From Rhodoferax sp. (GTDB taxonomy: Bacteria > Pseudomonadota > Gammaproteobacteria > Burkholderiales > Burkholderiaceae_C): a DNA stretch of 14,129 bases. The notes below the pieces were generated by a model. It saw only the letters and a list, made by a program, of their open reading frames with translations. It was not told the DNA's origin and did not search any database. Below, piece after piece: positions 1 through 6,402 of the stretch (position 1 is the first letter of the stretch; every line of letters starts with the position of its first letter). The stretch spans positions 1 through 14,129 of the forward strand of contig JAIFMA010000093.1 of assembly GCA_020048795.1 (NCBI GenBank), given 5' to 3'. The translations under genes and the position numbers were made by a program.

Positions 1-180
1 AGCGACTGGCACGCAAACGTCCTGCAAGGTCCAGTACATCGGCCATTGGTTTGCCAGCAATGATCGCCTTGATCATGGCACGTGCACTTTGGCCATGGAT
101 GCCAGAGACCAAAACGCCCAGGCGGATGCCCGCATCAGACAAGATTTTGTGCAACCGGTTCTTTTCGCTGGCGGGCAATC
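1..180 (-). pseudogene. IS110-family transposase fragment, cut by left edge
   Basis: Read on the minus strand this segment gives an uninterrupted reading frame with the blocks ASEKNRLHKIL, SDAGIRLGVLVSGIHGQSAR and AMIKAIIAGKPM followed by DVLDLAGRLRASR. This is the region between the N-terminal RuvC-like DEDD domain and the C-terminal Transposase_20 domain of IS110-family transposases. The frame is closed by a stop codon just upstream (about 183-185), and there the sequence switches to an integrase in another frame, so the 5' half is missing. The 3' half would lie beyond the left edge, so I cannot say whether it continues to the normal end. No start codon or element end is visible. Family assignment is from recognition of these conserved blocks and is fairly firm. 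It is almost certainly inactive because it lacks the N-terminal catalytic domain. Confidence 0.75.
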
Positions 181-186
181 AGGCGC

Positions 187-723
187 AGGTGTCAGCAGCG
201 CAACCTTGGGGATATCCAGTCCCATTCTGAAAAATGATGCTGTTGCCTTGTGCCTCAGGTCATGAAAATGCAGGTCAATAATGGGCGGGTCTATGTTTTG
301 GCAGGCACGGGTGAAGGCCACGCTGACGGATTGCTGATTAAAAGGAAACAGGTAGCCCTCAGTCCTATCTTGAATCATTGGTGCAACAATGGCCCAGGCG
401 GCGGGCAGTAGTGGCACAGTTTGATTGTTGCCCTCTTTTTGTTTTGGGTCTTTTCGGTCGCGGATGATGATGGTCCTGTTTGAGCGGTCAAGGTCGGCAA
501 TGTCAAGTCGGCATATTTCAGCTTGGCGCATGCCGGTTGCAATGGCAAACTCACAGATCACCTGCATGGGTATTTTTTGCCATCCGTGGCTTAGCTTCGC
601 GTCTTGCGCTTGGCACGGGATCCCGTCAGCACTCGCCATAAACGGTACATTTGCAATTTCTGCATCCCTTCGTTTCATAAATTCCACGAAATTTGGCACC
701 TTAGCGGCTTTGATCCAGCCCAA
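187..723 (-). pseudogene. Tyrosine recombinase (phage-type integrase) remnant, both ends lost
   Basis: The minus-strand frame encodes most of a tyrosine-recombinase catalytic domain. It shows the first catalytic Arg in ATGMRQAEICRL, the beta-hairpin Lys region around RDRKDPKQKEG, and the HxxR box in HDLRHKATASFF. After IPKVALLT (about position 190), where a GH-x-(20)-Y ending is expected, the frame runs out of phase into an IS110 transposase fragment and stops at 73. The second His/Trp and the nucleophilic Tyr are therefore missing. At the other end the frame opens after a stop at 739-741 and begins with a TTG at 723, so the N-terminal core-binding domain is absent too. It can be translated as a 216-residue ORF, but the last 40 or so residues are not integrase. 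It marks a degenerate integrated element. The enzyme cannot be functional in this form. Confidence 0.8.
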
Positions 724-848
724 GCTTGGTGTTTCTTCTCATGGGCAAAGCACCAAAATGACGTTAAAGTGACTCTTTTGTGACGTCTCCCGGGGTTGAG
801 TTCGGTTCTATTGGGGGCTCTGATAATCAAGCAGCTTGTTCCAACGAC
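724..848. other. Non-coding scar between integrase remnant and binding-protein remnant
   Basis: No gene is supported here. The stretch separates the truncated integrase (minus strand) from the remnant of a plus-strand binding-protein gene. It contains short repeated words (TGACGT at about 759 and GTGACGTC at about 780) but no convincing terminal inverted repeat, tRNA or attachment site. It probably holds the deletion or insertion junction that destroyed the upstream paralogue. Confidence 0.4.
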
Positions 849-917
849 GGCTCATCGGCAGAGCGTAAGCGCTTGATTGACGACCGGGAAAAGAAAGTGA
901 ATGCGTTGCCTCGTTGA
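849..917 (+). pseudogene. C-terminal remnant of a second ABC substrate-binding protein gene
   Basis: The plus-strand codons here encode 22 residues containing SAERKRLI, then EKKVNALPR and a TGA stop. The intact binding protein that follows ends GASAERKRLI...EKEVNSLPR and stops at the same place. By hand count 16 of 22 residues and 52 of 69 bases agree without a gap. Upstream of 849 the similarity vanishes. This is therefore the tail of a diverged paralogue that once stood directly in front of the surviving gene. Third-position differences dominate, so it was a real second gene rather than a recent partial duplication. The rest was presumably removed by the event that brought in the integrase/IS110 debris. 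Confidence 0.85.
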
Positions 918-957
918 CGACGCTTGTATGCTGTTTTAGTTTTTTTCAGGAGTGTTT

Positions 958-1968
958 ATGAAGAAGTTGTTAGCGGTATCGGTGCTGGCTGCGGCCAGCG
1001 GGTTCGTTCAGGCGCAAACCGTGAACGTGATTTGTTCGGTGCAGGCTGAATGGTGCAACATGATCGGCACCGTGTATGCTAGGACCACCGGCACCAAAAT
1101 CAATATATCGATGAAAGGTTCAGGCGAGTCCTTGGCGCAGTTGATTGCTGAAAAAGACAACCCCAAGACCGACATTTGGTTTGGCGGCACCGGCGACCCG
1201 CACCTGCAGGCGGCAGAGTCCGGCTTGACACTGGAATACAAATCGGCAGCCTTGCCGCAGTTGCAGGCATGGGCGCAGCAGCAAGCCCAGCAGTCGGGCT
1301 ACAAAACGGTGGGTATTTATTCCGGTCCACTGGGTTTTGGTTACAACACCGAGTTGCTGGCCAAGAAAAAGTTGCCGATCCCCAAGACCTGGAACGATTT
1401 GCTCAACCCGGCCCTGAAAGGTGAAATCCAGGTGGCCAACCCGGCATCGAGCGGCACCGCCTACACCATGGTGGCCACACTGGTGCAGATGATGGGTGAA
1501 GACAAGGCGTTTGACTATCTGAAGAAATTGCACAAGAACATCAGCCAGTACACCCGCAGTGGCACCGGCCCGATCAAGGCCGCAGCGCGCGGCGAAACCA
1601 CCGTGTCGATCAGCTTTGTGCACGACGCGCCGGGTGAAAAGCTCAACGGTTTCCCGGTGGAGGCCATCACACCCACCGATGGCACGGGCGCTGAAATCGG
1701 TTCCATGAGCATCATCAAGGGCGCCCGTAACCTGGAGGCCGCCAAGAAGTTCTACGAGTGGGCGCTAACCCCGGCAGCGCAAGAGATGGCGGCGGCTGCC
1801 AAGCAGTTCCAGGTGCCGTCCAACAAAGGTGCCAAGGTCGATCCGAATGTGCCTGACTTCAAGAAGATCAAGTTCATCAATTACGACTACGCCAAGTACG
1901 GCGCATCGGCCGAGCGCAAGCGCCTGATCGCCAAGTGGGAGAAAGAAGTCAATTCGCTACCGCGTTGA
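958..1968 (+). CDS. ABC transporter periplasmic substrate-binding protein (AfuA/FbpA family)
   Basis: A 336-residue exported solute-binding protein of the COG1840 (AfuA/FbpA-like) family. It would capture ligand in the periplasm for the permease and ATPase encoded next. A Sec signal peptide is visible (Lys-Lys, hydrophobic core, VQA|QT cleavage after residue 19), followed by the family blocks KGSGESLAQLIAEKDNPKTD, DIWFGGTGDPH, GPLGFGYNTELL, NPASSGTAYTM and EAAKKFYEWALTP. The ATG at 958 is preferred over a GTG at 952: AGGAG (948-952) lies 5 bases before the ATG and would be overlapped by the GTG. The adjacent tyrosine pair used by FbpA to bind Fe(III) is not apparent. Instead His222-Asp223 and Glu246 are present, resembling residues I recall as sugar-phosphate contacts in AfuA. 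Two cysteines (26, 33) could form a disulfide. The ligand is unproven: hexose/heptose phosphate is favoured by the tal-pgi context, iron or another anion is possible. Confidence 0.88.
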   Translation: MKKLLAVSVLAAASGFVQAQTVNVICSVQAEWCNMIGTVYARTTGTKINISMKGSGESLAQLIAEKDNPKTDIWFGGTGDPHLQAAESGLTLEYKSAALPQLQAWAQQQAQQSGYKTVGIYSGPLGFGYNTELLAKKKLPIPKTWNDLLNPALKGEIQVANPASSGTAYTMVATLVQMMGEDKAFDYLKKLHKNISQYTRSGTGPIKAAARGETTVSISFVHDAPGEKLNGFPVEAITPTDGTGAEIGSMSIIKGARNLEAAKKFYEWALTPAAQEMAAAAKQFQVPSNKGAKVDPNVPDFKKIKFINYDYAKYGASAERKRLIAKWEKEVNSLPR

Positions 1969-2007
1969 TGGTGACTGTTGCAGCACGGTCTGCTTTAGGG
2001 GGGCTTC

Positions 2008-2025
2008 GGTCGGCACCGTCCGACC
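2008..2025 (+). other. Hairpin between binding-protein and permease genes
   Basis: GGTCGG and CCGACC form a perfect 6-bp stem around a 6-base loop in the 105-base gap. No T-run follows, so it is not a classical terminator. In ABC operons such hairpins often protect the binding-protein mRNA 3' end and lower downstream expression. That role is an inference here. Confidence 0.4.
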
Positions 2026-2073
2026 CAGTCGGTCCAATCGTAGCTTGTACTCGCCGTGAAAGGTGCTCCCCAA

Positions 2074-4284
2074 GTGAATAAGAACCCCAACCAGGCGATT
2101 CGCCTGTGGCTCATCACCGGCCTGCTGGCTTATTTGGTGCTGCCTTGGTATGCCATTCAGGATACGGCCTGGTACAGCGTGCTACCGCAAATCCTGGGCG
2201 GACCTGAAACCGCCAACGGTTTCATGCAGGCTTTTGTGCACGGACGTGTCTGGTTGGTGCTGGGCTTGATCGGCTTCGGGTTGGCCGCAGCGGGTTTGCT
2301 GGTGCCGGCTGGCAAGCCGCAGAGCAGTTGGCTATTGGCCGGCGGCTTGCTGGGCTTTTTGGGCTTGCTGTTGAGCGGTTTCGCGATTGGCTCCAAAGGT
2401 TGGTCGTTCGCATTCTTGAATGCCCAATTTGGCGAACTCGCCGTGAACCAGTTCGGCATTGGTGTCGGTGCCTTTGTCGCCTTGCTGGCGTTGGTCATGA
2501 TCACGGCGTTTGGTGTTGCGCGTCGCGGTTTCTTCAAGGGTGACCTGTTCATTGCGTCAGCGGTGGTGGGGTGCTCGGTGCTGTTGCTGCTGTTCATCGC
2601 CTTTCCGGTCACCAAAGCTTTGTACGGCGCCTTTTTGAATGAAGAAGGACACTGGGCCTGGTCGGCCATTTTCGAGCGTATTGGCCATGAGCGTGTCTGG
2701 GGGCTGAATTGCCTGGCCGGTGGTGTGCGTTGTGGTGTTGCCTGGAACACCCTGTTCCTGGCACTGCTGACAGCGACTGGCACCACCATCATGGGCACCA
2801 TGATGGCCTTGCTGGCCGAGCGCAGCGCCGGGCCGCGGGTGCAGACACCCTTGCGGGTGGTTGCGTTGCTGCCCATCATCACGCCACCGTTTGTGGTGGG
2901 TCTGGGGCTGATCTTGCTGTTTGGCCGCGCCGGTATCGTCAACCAGTTTCTGGAATACGCGTTTGGGATAGCGCCCACGCGCTGGTTTTATGGTTTGTTT
3001 GGCATCTGGATTGCCCAGTTGTTTGCCTTTACGCCGATCGCTTTCATGATCATGCGCGGCGTGGTGCAGGGTGTGGCACCCAGCATGGAAGAAGCTGCGC
3101 AGACCCTGCGTGCCAGCCGCAGCAAAACGTTTTTCACCATCACCTTGCCGTTGCTCAAGCCGGGCTTGGCCAATGCTTTTTTGGTCGGTTTTATTGAAAG
3201 TATTGCCGACTTTGGCAACCCGGTGGTGGTGGGTGGACAGTTTTCGGTGTTGTCCACCGACATCTTCTTTGCCATTGTGGGCGCGCAATATGACCAGGGG
3301 CGTGCGGCTTCGCTGGCCTGGATCTTGACGTTGTTTGCACTGGTGGTGTTTGCGTTGCAGCGCGGTGTGCTGGGCAAGCAGAACTACACCACCGTCAGTG
3401 GCAAGGGTGATGCCGGCATTCCGATGGCTTTGCCCGATGGTGTGCGCAGCGTGCTCAGTGCGGTGGTTTACCCCTGGCTGGCGTTTACCGTGGTGGTTTA
3501 TCTGTTTGCCTTTGCGGGCGGTTTTGTGCAGACCTGGGGCCGGGATTACACCTTGACGATGGCACACTTCAAAACCGCCTTCGGGCTGGAATGGGGGCAA
3601 TATGGCCTGGTCTGGGCGGGCACCGCCTGGAACTCCCTGTTCACCACGGTCAAGCTGGCTGGTTTGTCAGCACCCATGACGGCCACCGTGGGTTTGCTGA
3701 TTGCCTATCTGCTGGCGCGTACCGAATTCCGCGGCCAGGGCTGGTTTGAGTTCATTGCCTTGCTGGCTTTTGCCATTCCCGGCACCGTGCTGGGAGTGAG
3801 TTATATCCTGGCCTTCAATGTGCCGCCGGTCGAGCTGACGGGCACCGGGTTGATCATTGTGCTGTGCTTCATGTTCCGCAATTTGCCAGTGGGCGTGCGG
3901 GCGGGCACGGCGGCCTTCAAGCAGCTTGACAAGTCACTCGATGAGGCATCGCTGATGTTGCGGGCCTCGACCTTTCAGACGCTGCGCCATGTGGTGTTGC
4001 CGCTGCTCAAGCCAGCGCTGGTGGCGGCGCTGGTTTACAGCTTTGTGCGCGCCATGACCACCGTCAGCGCGGTCATCTTTTTGGTCACCGCCGAAAATGA
4101 GTTGGCCACCACCTACATCATTGGGCGCGTTGGCAATGGCGACTATGGCGTGGCGCTGGCGTATTGCACCGTGTTGATCATTTTGATGTCGCTGGCCATT
4201 GCGCTGATCCAGTTTCTGGTGGGTGAACGCAAACTTGGCCGTCGCAAGGCTGGCATCAAATTGAACGCCATCGCGGCCCATTGA
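2074..4284 (+). CDS. ABC transporter permease, fused double BPD_transp_1 domain (AfuB/FbpB type)
   Basis: A 736-residue inner-membrane protein forming the whole translocation channel. Two binding-protein-dependent permease domains are fused, and each carries the cytoplasmic EAA loop that docks on the ATPase: MEEAAQTLRAS...LPLLKPGLANAF at about residues 338-370, and LDEASLMLRAS...LPLLKPALVAAL at about 622-655. An N-terminal extension of about 150 residues contributes four further predicted membrane segments before the first domain. The GTG at 2074 is preferred because AAAGGTG (2059-2065) lies 8 bases upstream. A GTG at 2056 would add six residues without a visible ribosome site. It sits 105 bases after the binding-protein gene and 21 bases before the ATPase gene, so one operon is likely. 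The double-domain architecture is standard for AfuB/FbpB. The substrate cannot be read from this subunit. Confidence 0.9.
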   Translation: MNKNPNQAIRLWLITGLLAYLVLPWYAIQDTAWYSVLPQILGGPETANGFMQAFVHGRVWLVLGLIGFGLAAAGLLVPAGKPQSSWLLAGGLLGFLGLLLSGFAIGSKGWSFAFLNAQFGELAVNQFGIGVGAFVALLALVMITAFGVARRGFFKGDLFIASAVVGCSVLLLLFIAFPVTKALYGAFLNEEGHWAWSAIFERIGHERVWGLNCLAGGVRCGVAWNTLFLALLTATGTTIMGTMMALLAERSAGPRVQTPLRVVALLPIITPPFVVGLGLILLFGRAGIVNQFLEYAFGIAPTRWFYGLFGIWIAQLFAFTPIAFMIMRGVVQGVAPSMEEAAQTLRASRSKTFFTITLPLLKPGLANAFLVGFIESIADFGNPVVVGGQFSVLSTDIFFAIVGAQYDQGRAASLAWILTLFALVVFALQRGVLGKQNYTTVSGKGDAGIPMALPDGVRSVLSAVVYPWLAFTVVVYLFAFAGGFVQTWGRDYTLTMAHFKTAFGLEWGQYGLVWAGTAWNSLFTTVKLAGLSAPMTATVGLLIAYLLARTEFRGQGWFEFIALLAFAIPGTVLGVSYILAFNVPPVELTGTGLIIVLCFMFRNLPVGVRAGTAAFKQLDKSLDEASLMLRASTFQTLRHVVLPLLKPALVAALVYSFVRAMTTVSAVIFLVTAENELATTYIIGRVGNGDYGVALAYCTVLIILMSLAIALIQFLVGERKLGRRKAGIKLNAIAAH

Positions 4285-4305
4285 ACCCATCAGGCAAAGA
4301 ACACC

Positions 4306-5352
4306 ATGAACCACGGCGTTGAATTCAAAAATATCACCAAGCGTTACGGCATTGACAAGAGCGCGCCACTGGTGATCAAAGGGGTTAATTTCGACATCGA
4401 AAAAGGCTCGCTGACCACCATTCTGGGGCCGTCCGGCTGCGGCAAGACCACCGTGCTGCGCATGATCGCCGGGCTGGAAACGCCCACCGGCGGCCAGATC
4501 ATCATGGACGGCAAGGATGTCACCACCCTGGGCCCGGCTGACCGTAATGTCAGCATGATGTTTCAGAGTTATGCGCTGTTTCCGCACATGAACGTGATCG
4601 AAAACGTGCAATACGGCCTGAAGATGTCGGGCATTGAAAAAGGCGAGGCATCCCGGCGCGCCGTTGAAACCTTGGGCAACGTGGGTCTGGTTGGGTACGA
4701 CGACCGTTTGCCCAGTGAGTTGTCCGGTGGCCAGCAGCAACGCGTGGCATTGGCGCGGGCGTTGGTGCTGGAGCCCGGTGTGCTGCTGTTTGATGAGCCT
4801 TTGAGCAACCTGGATGCCCGTCTGCGCCGCGACATGCGCGAAGAAATCCGCAGCCTGCAGCAACGTCTGCACTTGACCGTGGCCTATGTCACGCATGATC
4901 AGAGTGAGGCACTGGCGGTCAGCGACCAGATCATCGTCATGGACGACGGCCTGATCGCCCAGCGTGGCACACCGCAGGACATGTATGAACGTCCGGGTAG
5001 CGAGTTCGTGGCCGGTTTTATGGGCGAGGCGATGCTGTTTCCGGGGGTGGCTGACACCAATGGGTTGGTGCAGTTGGGCCCGCTGCAAATTTTGTCACGC
5101 CAAAAGGTTGCCGCAGGCCGCGTTAAGGTGGCGGTGCGTCCAGAGGCCTGGCACATCCACCGCGATGGCACGGGGATGGCCGCCAAACTGCTCAAACTGG
5201 CCTACCTTGGCAGTTTTTTTGAATATACCTTTGAGACGACCCTGGGTCCGATTTTTGTCGTCTCGCCCGATCTGACCGATGTCCTGTCGCTCGGCGTTGA
5301 TGTGGGCCTGACATTGGCTGATCACGGTGTCTCTGTCGTGGCCGCTGCTTAA
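4306..5352 (+). CDS. ABC transporter ATP-binding protein (AfuC/FbpC/PotA type)
   Basis: A 348-residue cytoplasmic ATPase that powers the preceding permease. All nucleotide-binding motifs are intact: Walker A GPSGCGKTT (41-49), Q-loop Gln87 in MMFQSYALFPHM, signature LSGGQQQR (139-146), Walker B LLFDEP with catalytic Glu164, D-loop SNLDARLR, and switch His197 in YVTHDQSEA. A C-terminal regulatory TOBE-like domain follows from about 235 (VRPEAWHI... region), as in MalK, PotA and FbpC. The ATG at 4306 follows the permease stop by 21 bases with only a weak purine-rich ribosome site (GGCAAAGA), which suggests translational coupling. 39 bases separate it from tal. The protein family is certain. Substrate-based names such as fbpC or afuC would be guesses. 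Confidence 0.93.
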   Translation: MNHGVEFKNITKRYGIDKSAPLVIKGVNFDIEKGSLTTILGPSGCGKTTVLRMIAGLETPTGGQIIMDGKDVTTLGPADRNVSMMFQSYALFPHMNVIENVQYGLKMSGIEKGEASRRAVETLGNVGLVGYDDRLPSELSGGQQQRVALARALVLEPGVLLFDEPLSNLDARLRRDMREEIRSLQQRLHLTVAYVTHDQSEALAVSDQIIVMDDGLIAQRGTPQDMYERPGSEFVAGFMGEAMLFPGVADTNGLVQLGPLQILSRQKVAAGRVKVAVRPEAWHIHRDGTGMAAKLLKLAYLGSFFEYTFETTLGPIFVVSPDLTDVLSLGVDVGLTLADHGVSVVAAA

Positions 5353-5391
5353 GCGTGATGGATCGCGCAACAGTCGCCTGATAATGGTGAC

Positions 5392-6339
5392 ATGAATCAA
5401 CTTGATGCCCTCAAACAATTCACGACCGTCGTCGCCGATACCGGCGACTTCCGGCAAATTGCCGTTTTTCGACCCACCGATGCCACTACCAACCCATCGC
5501 TGATTCTCAAGGCGGTGCAAAAGCCGGAGTACCAGTTACTGCTGGCGCAGACCGTGGCCCAGTACCGTGGTCGGGCACCCGACGAGATCATGGACCGCTT
5601 GCTGGTGCGTTTTGGCTGCGAAATTTTGTCCATCATCCCGGGGCGTGTGTCGACCGAAGTGGATGCGCGCCTGAGTTTTGATGCCAATGCCACCATCACA
5701 CGGGCTGAGCGACTGATTGAGCTGTACCAGGCGCAAGGCATTCATATCGACCGGGTGCTGATCAAGGTGGCTGCCACCTGGGAAGGCATTCAGGCAGCCG
5801 GTGAACTTGAGCGCCGTGGCATTCACACCAACCTGACCTTGTTGTTCTCGTTTTGCCAGGCCGTGGTGTGTGGGCAGGCCAGGGTGCAACTGATATCGCC
5901 TTTTGTCGGACGTATCTACGACTGGTACAAGAAGTCTGCCGGTGCTGCCTGGGTGGAGGCTGACAACACCCAGGGCAATGACCCCGGTGTCAGGTCAGTT
6001 ACCCAGATCTTCAACTATTACAAAAAATTCGGTATCGCGACCGAAGTGATGGGGGCGAGTTTTCGCAATGTCGGCCAGATTACCGCGCTGGCCGGCTGTG
6101 ATCTGTTGACCATCAGCCCGGATTTGCTGGCCACCTTGTCAGCCACCCAGGCACCGCTGACGCGTGTGCTCGACAACCGGCAAGCACAGACGATGGCGAT
6201 CACTCACCTGACTTATGACGAAGCCGGTTTCCGATTTGCACTCAATCAGGATGCCATGGCGACCGAGAAACTGGCCGAAGGCATACGTGCTTTTTGCACT
6301 GATGCCGTTCGGCTGGATCAGCTCTTGCTCGCTGCGTGA
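5392..6339 (+). CDS. tal: Transaldolase
   Basis: A 315-residue class I transaldolase, close to the 317 residues of E. coli TalB. It moves a dihydroxyacetone unit between sedoheptulose-7-phosphate + glyceraldehyde-3-phosphate and erythrose-4-phosphate + fructose-6-phosphate in the non-oxidative pentose-phosphate pathway, in the cytoplasm. Diagnostic segments are TDATTNPSL (29-37), GRVSTEVDARLSFD (84-97, with Glu89), Schiff-base Lys125 in VLIKVAATWEGI, Asp16 in VADTGD, and NLTLLFSF...ISPFVGRIYDWYKK. The start at 5392 matches the family N-terminus (MNQLDALKQFT). The ribosome site is poor: GGTGA ends one base before the ATG. It lies 39 bases after the ABC ATPase gene and 63 before pgi on the same strand, which suggests co-transcription. 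Fructose-6-phosphate links it directly to the next enzyme. Identification is secure. Confidence 0.96.
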   Translation: MNQLDALKQFTTVVADTGDFRQIAVFRPTDATTNPSLILKAVQKPEYQLLLAQTVAQYRGRAPDEIMDRLLVRFGCEILSIIPGRVSTEVDARLSFDANATITRAERLIELYQAQGIHIDRVLIKVAATWEGIQAAGELERRGIHTNLTLLFSFCQAVVCGQARVQLISPFVGRIYDWYKKSAGAAWVEADNTQGNDPGVRSVTQIFNYYKKFGIATEVMGASFRNVGQITALAGCDLLTISPDLLATLSATQAPLTRVLDNRQAQTMAITHLTYDEAGFRFALNQDAMATEKLAEGIRAFCTDAVRLDQLLLAA

Positions 6340-6402
6340 TGGCATTCGCCACCCCCGTCCATGTAAGAATCCATTTTTTTAAACCTCAGGACAGCTAAAA
6401 CC

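Noticed and set aside
742..850. tRNA or attachment site beside the integrase remnant
   Set aside because: No cloverleaf or CCA end and no direct repeat pair long enough to be an attachment core.
906..932. Possible promoter TTGCCT ... TATGCT before the binding-protein gene
   Set aside because: Spacing of 15 bases and a weak -35 match; it overlaps the paralogue remnant and is not convincing.
2557..3600. 347-codon open frame on the minus strand opposite the permease gene
   Set aside because: Low-complexity His/Gln/Arg-rich translation, antisense to a clear permease with conserved EAA motifs; a GC-bias by-product.
3934..5088. 384-codon open frame on the minus strand opposite permease and ATPase genes
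   Set aside because: Composition rich in His and Gln, no motif, spans two well-supported genes on the other strand.
958..5352. Naming the transporter as a ferric iron importer (fbpABC)
   Set aside because: Family similarity alone does not decide the ligand; no iron tyrosine pair, no visible iron-box, and sugar-phosphate enzymes follow.
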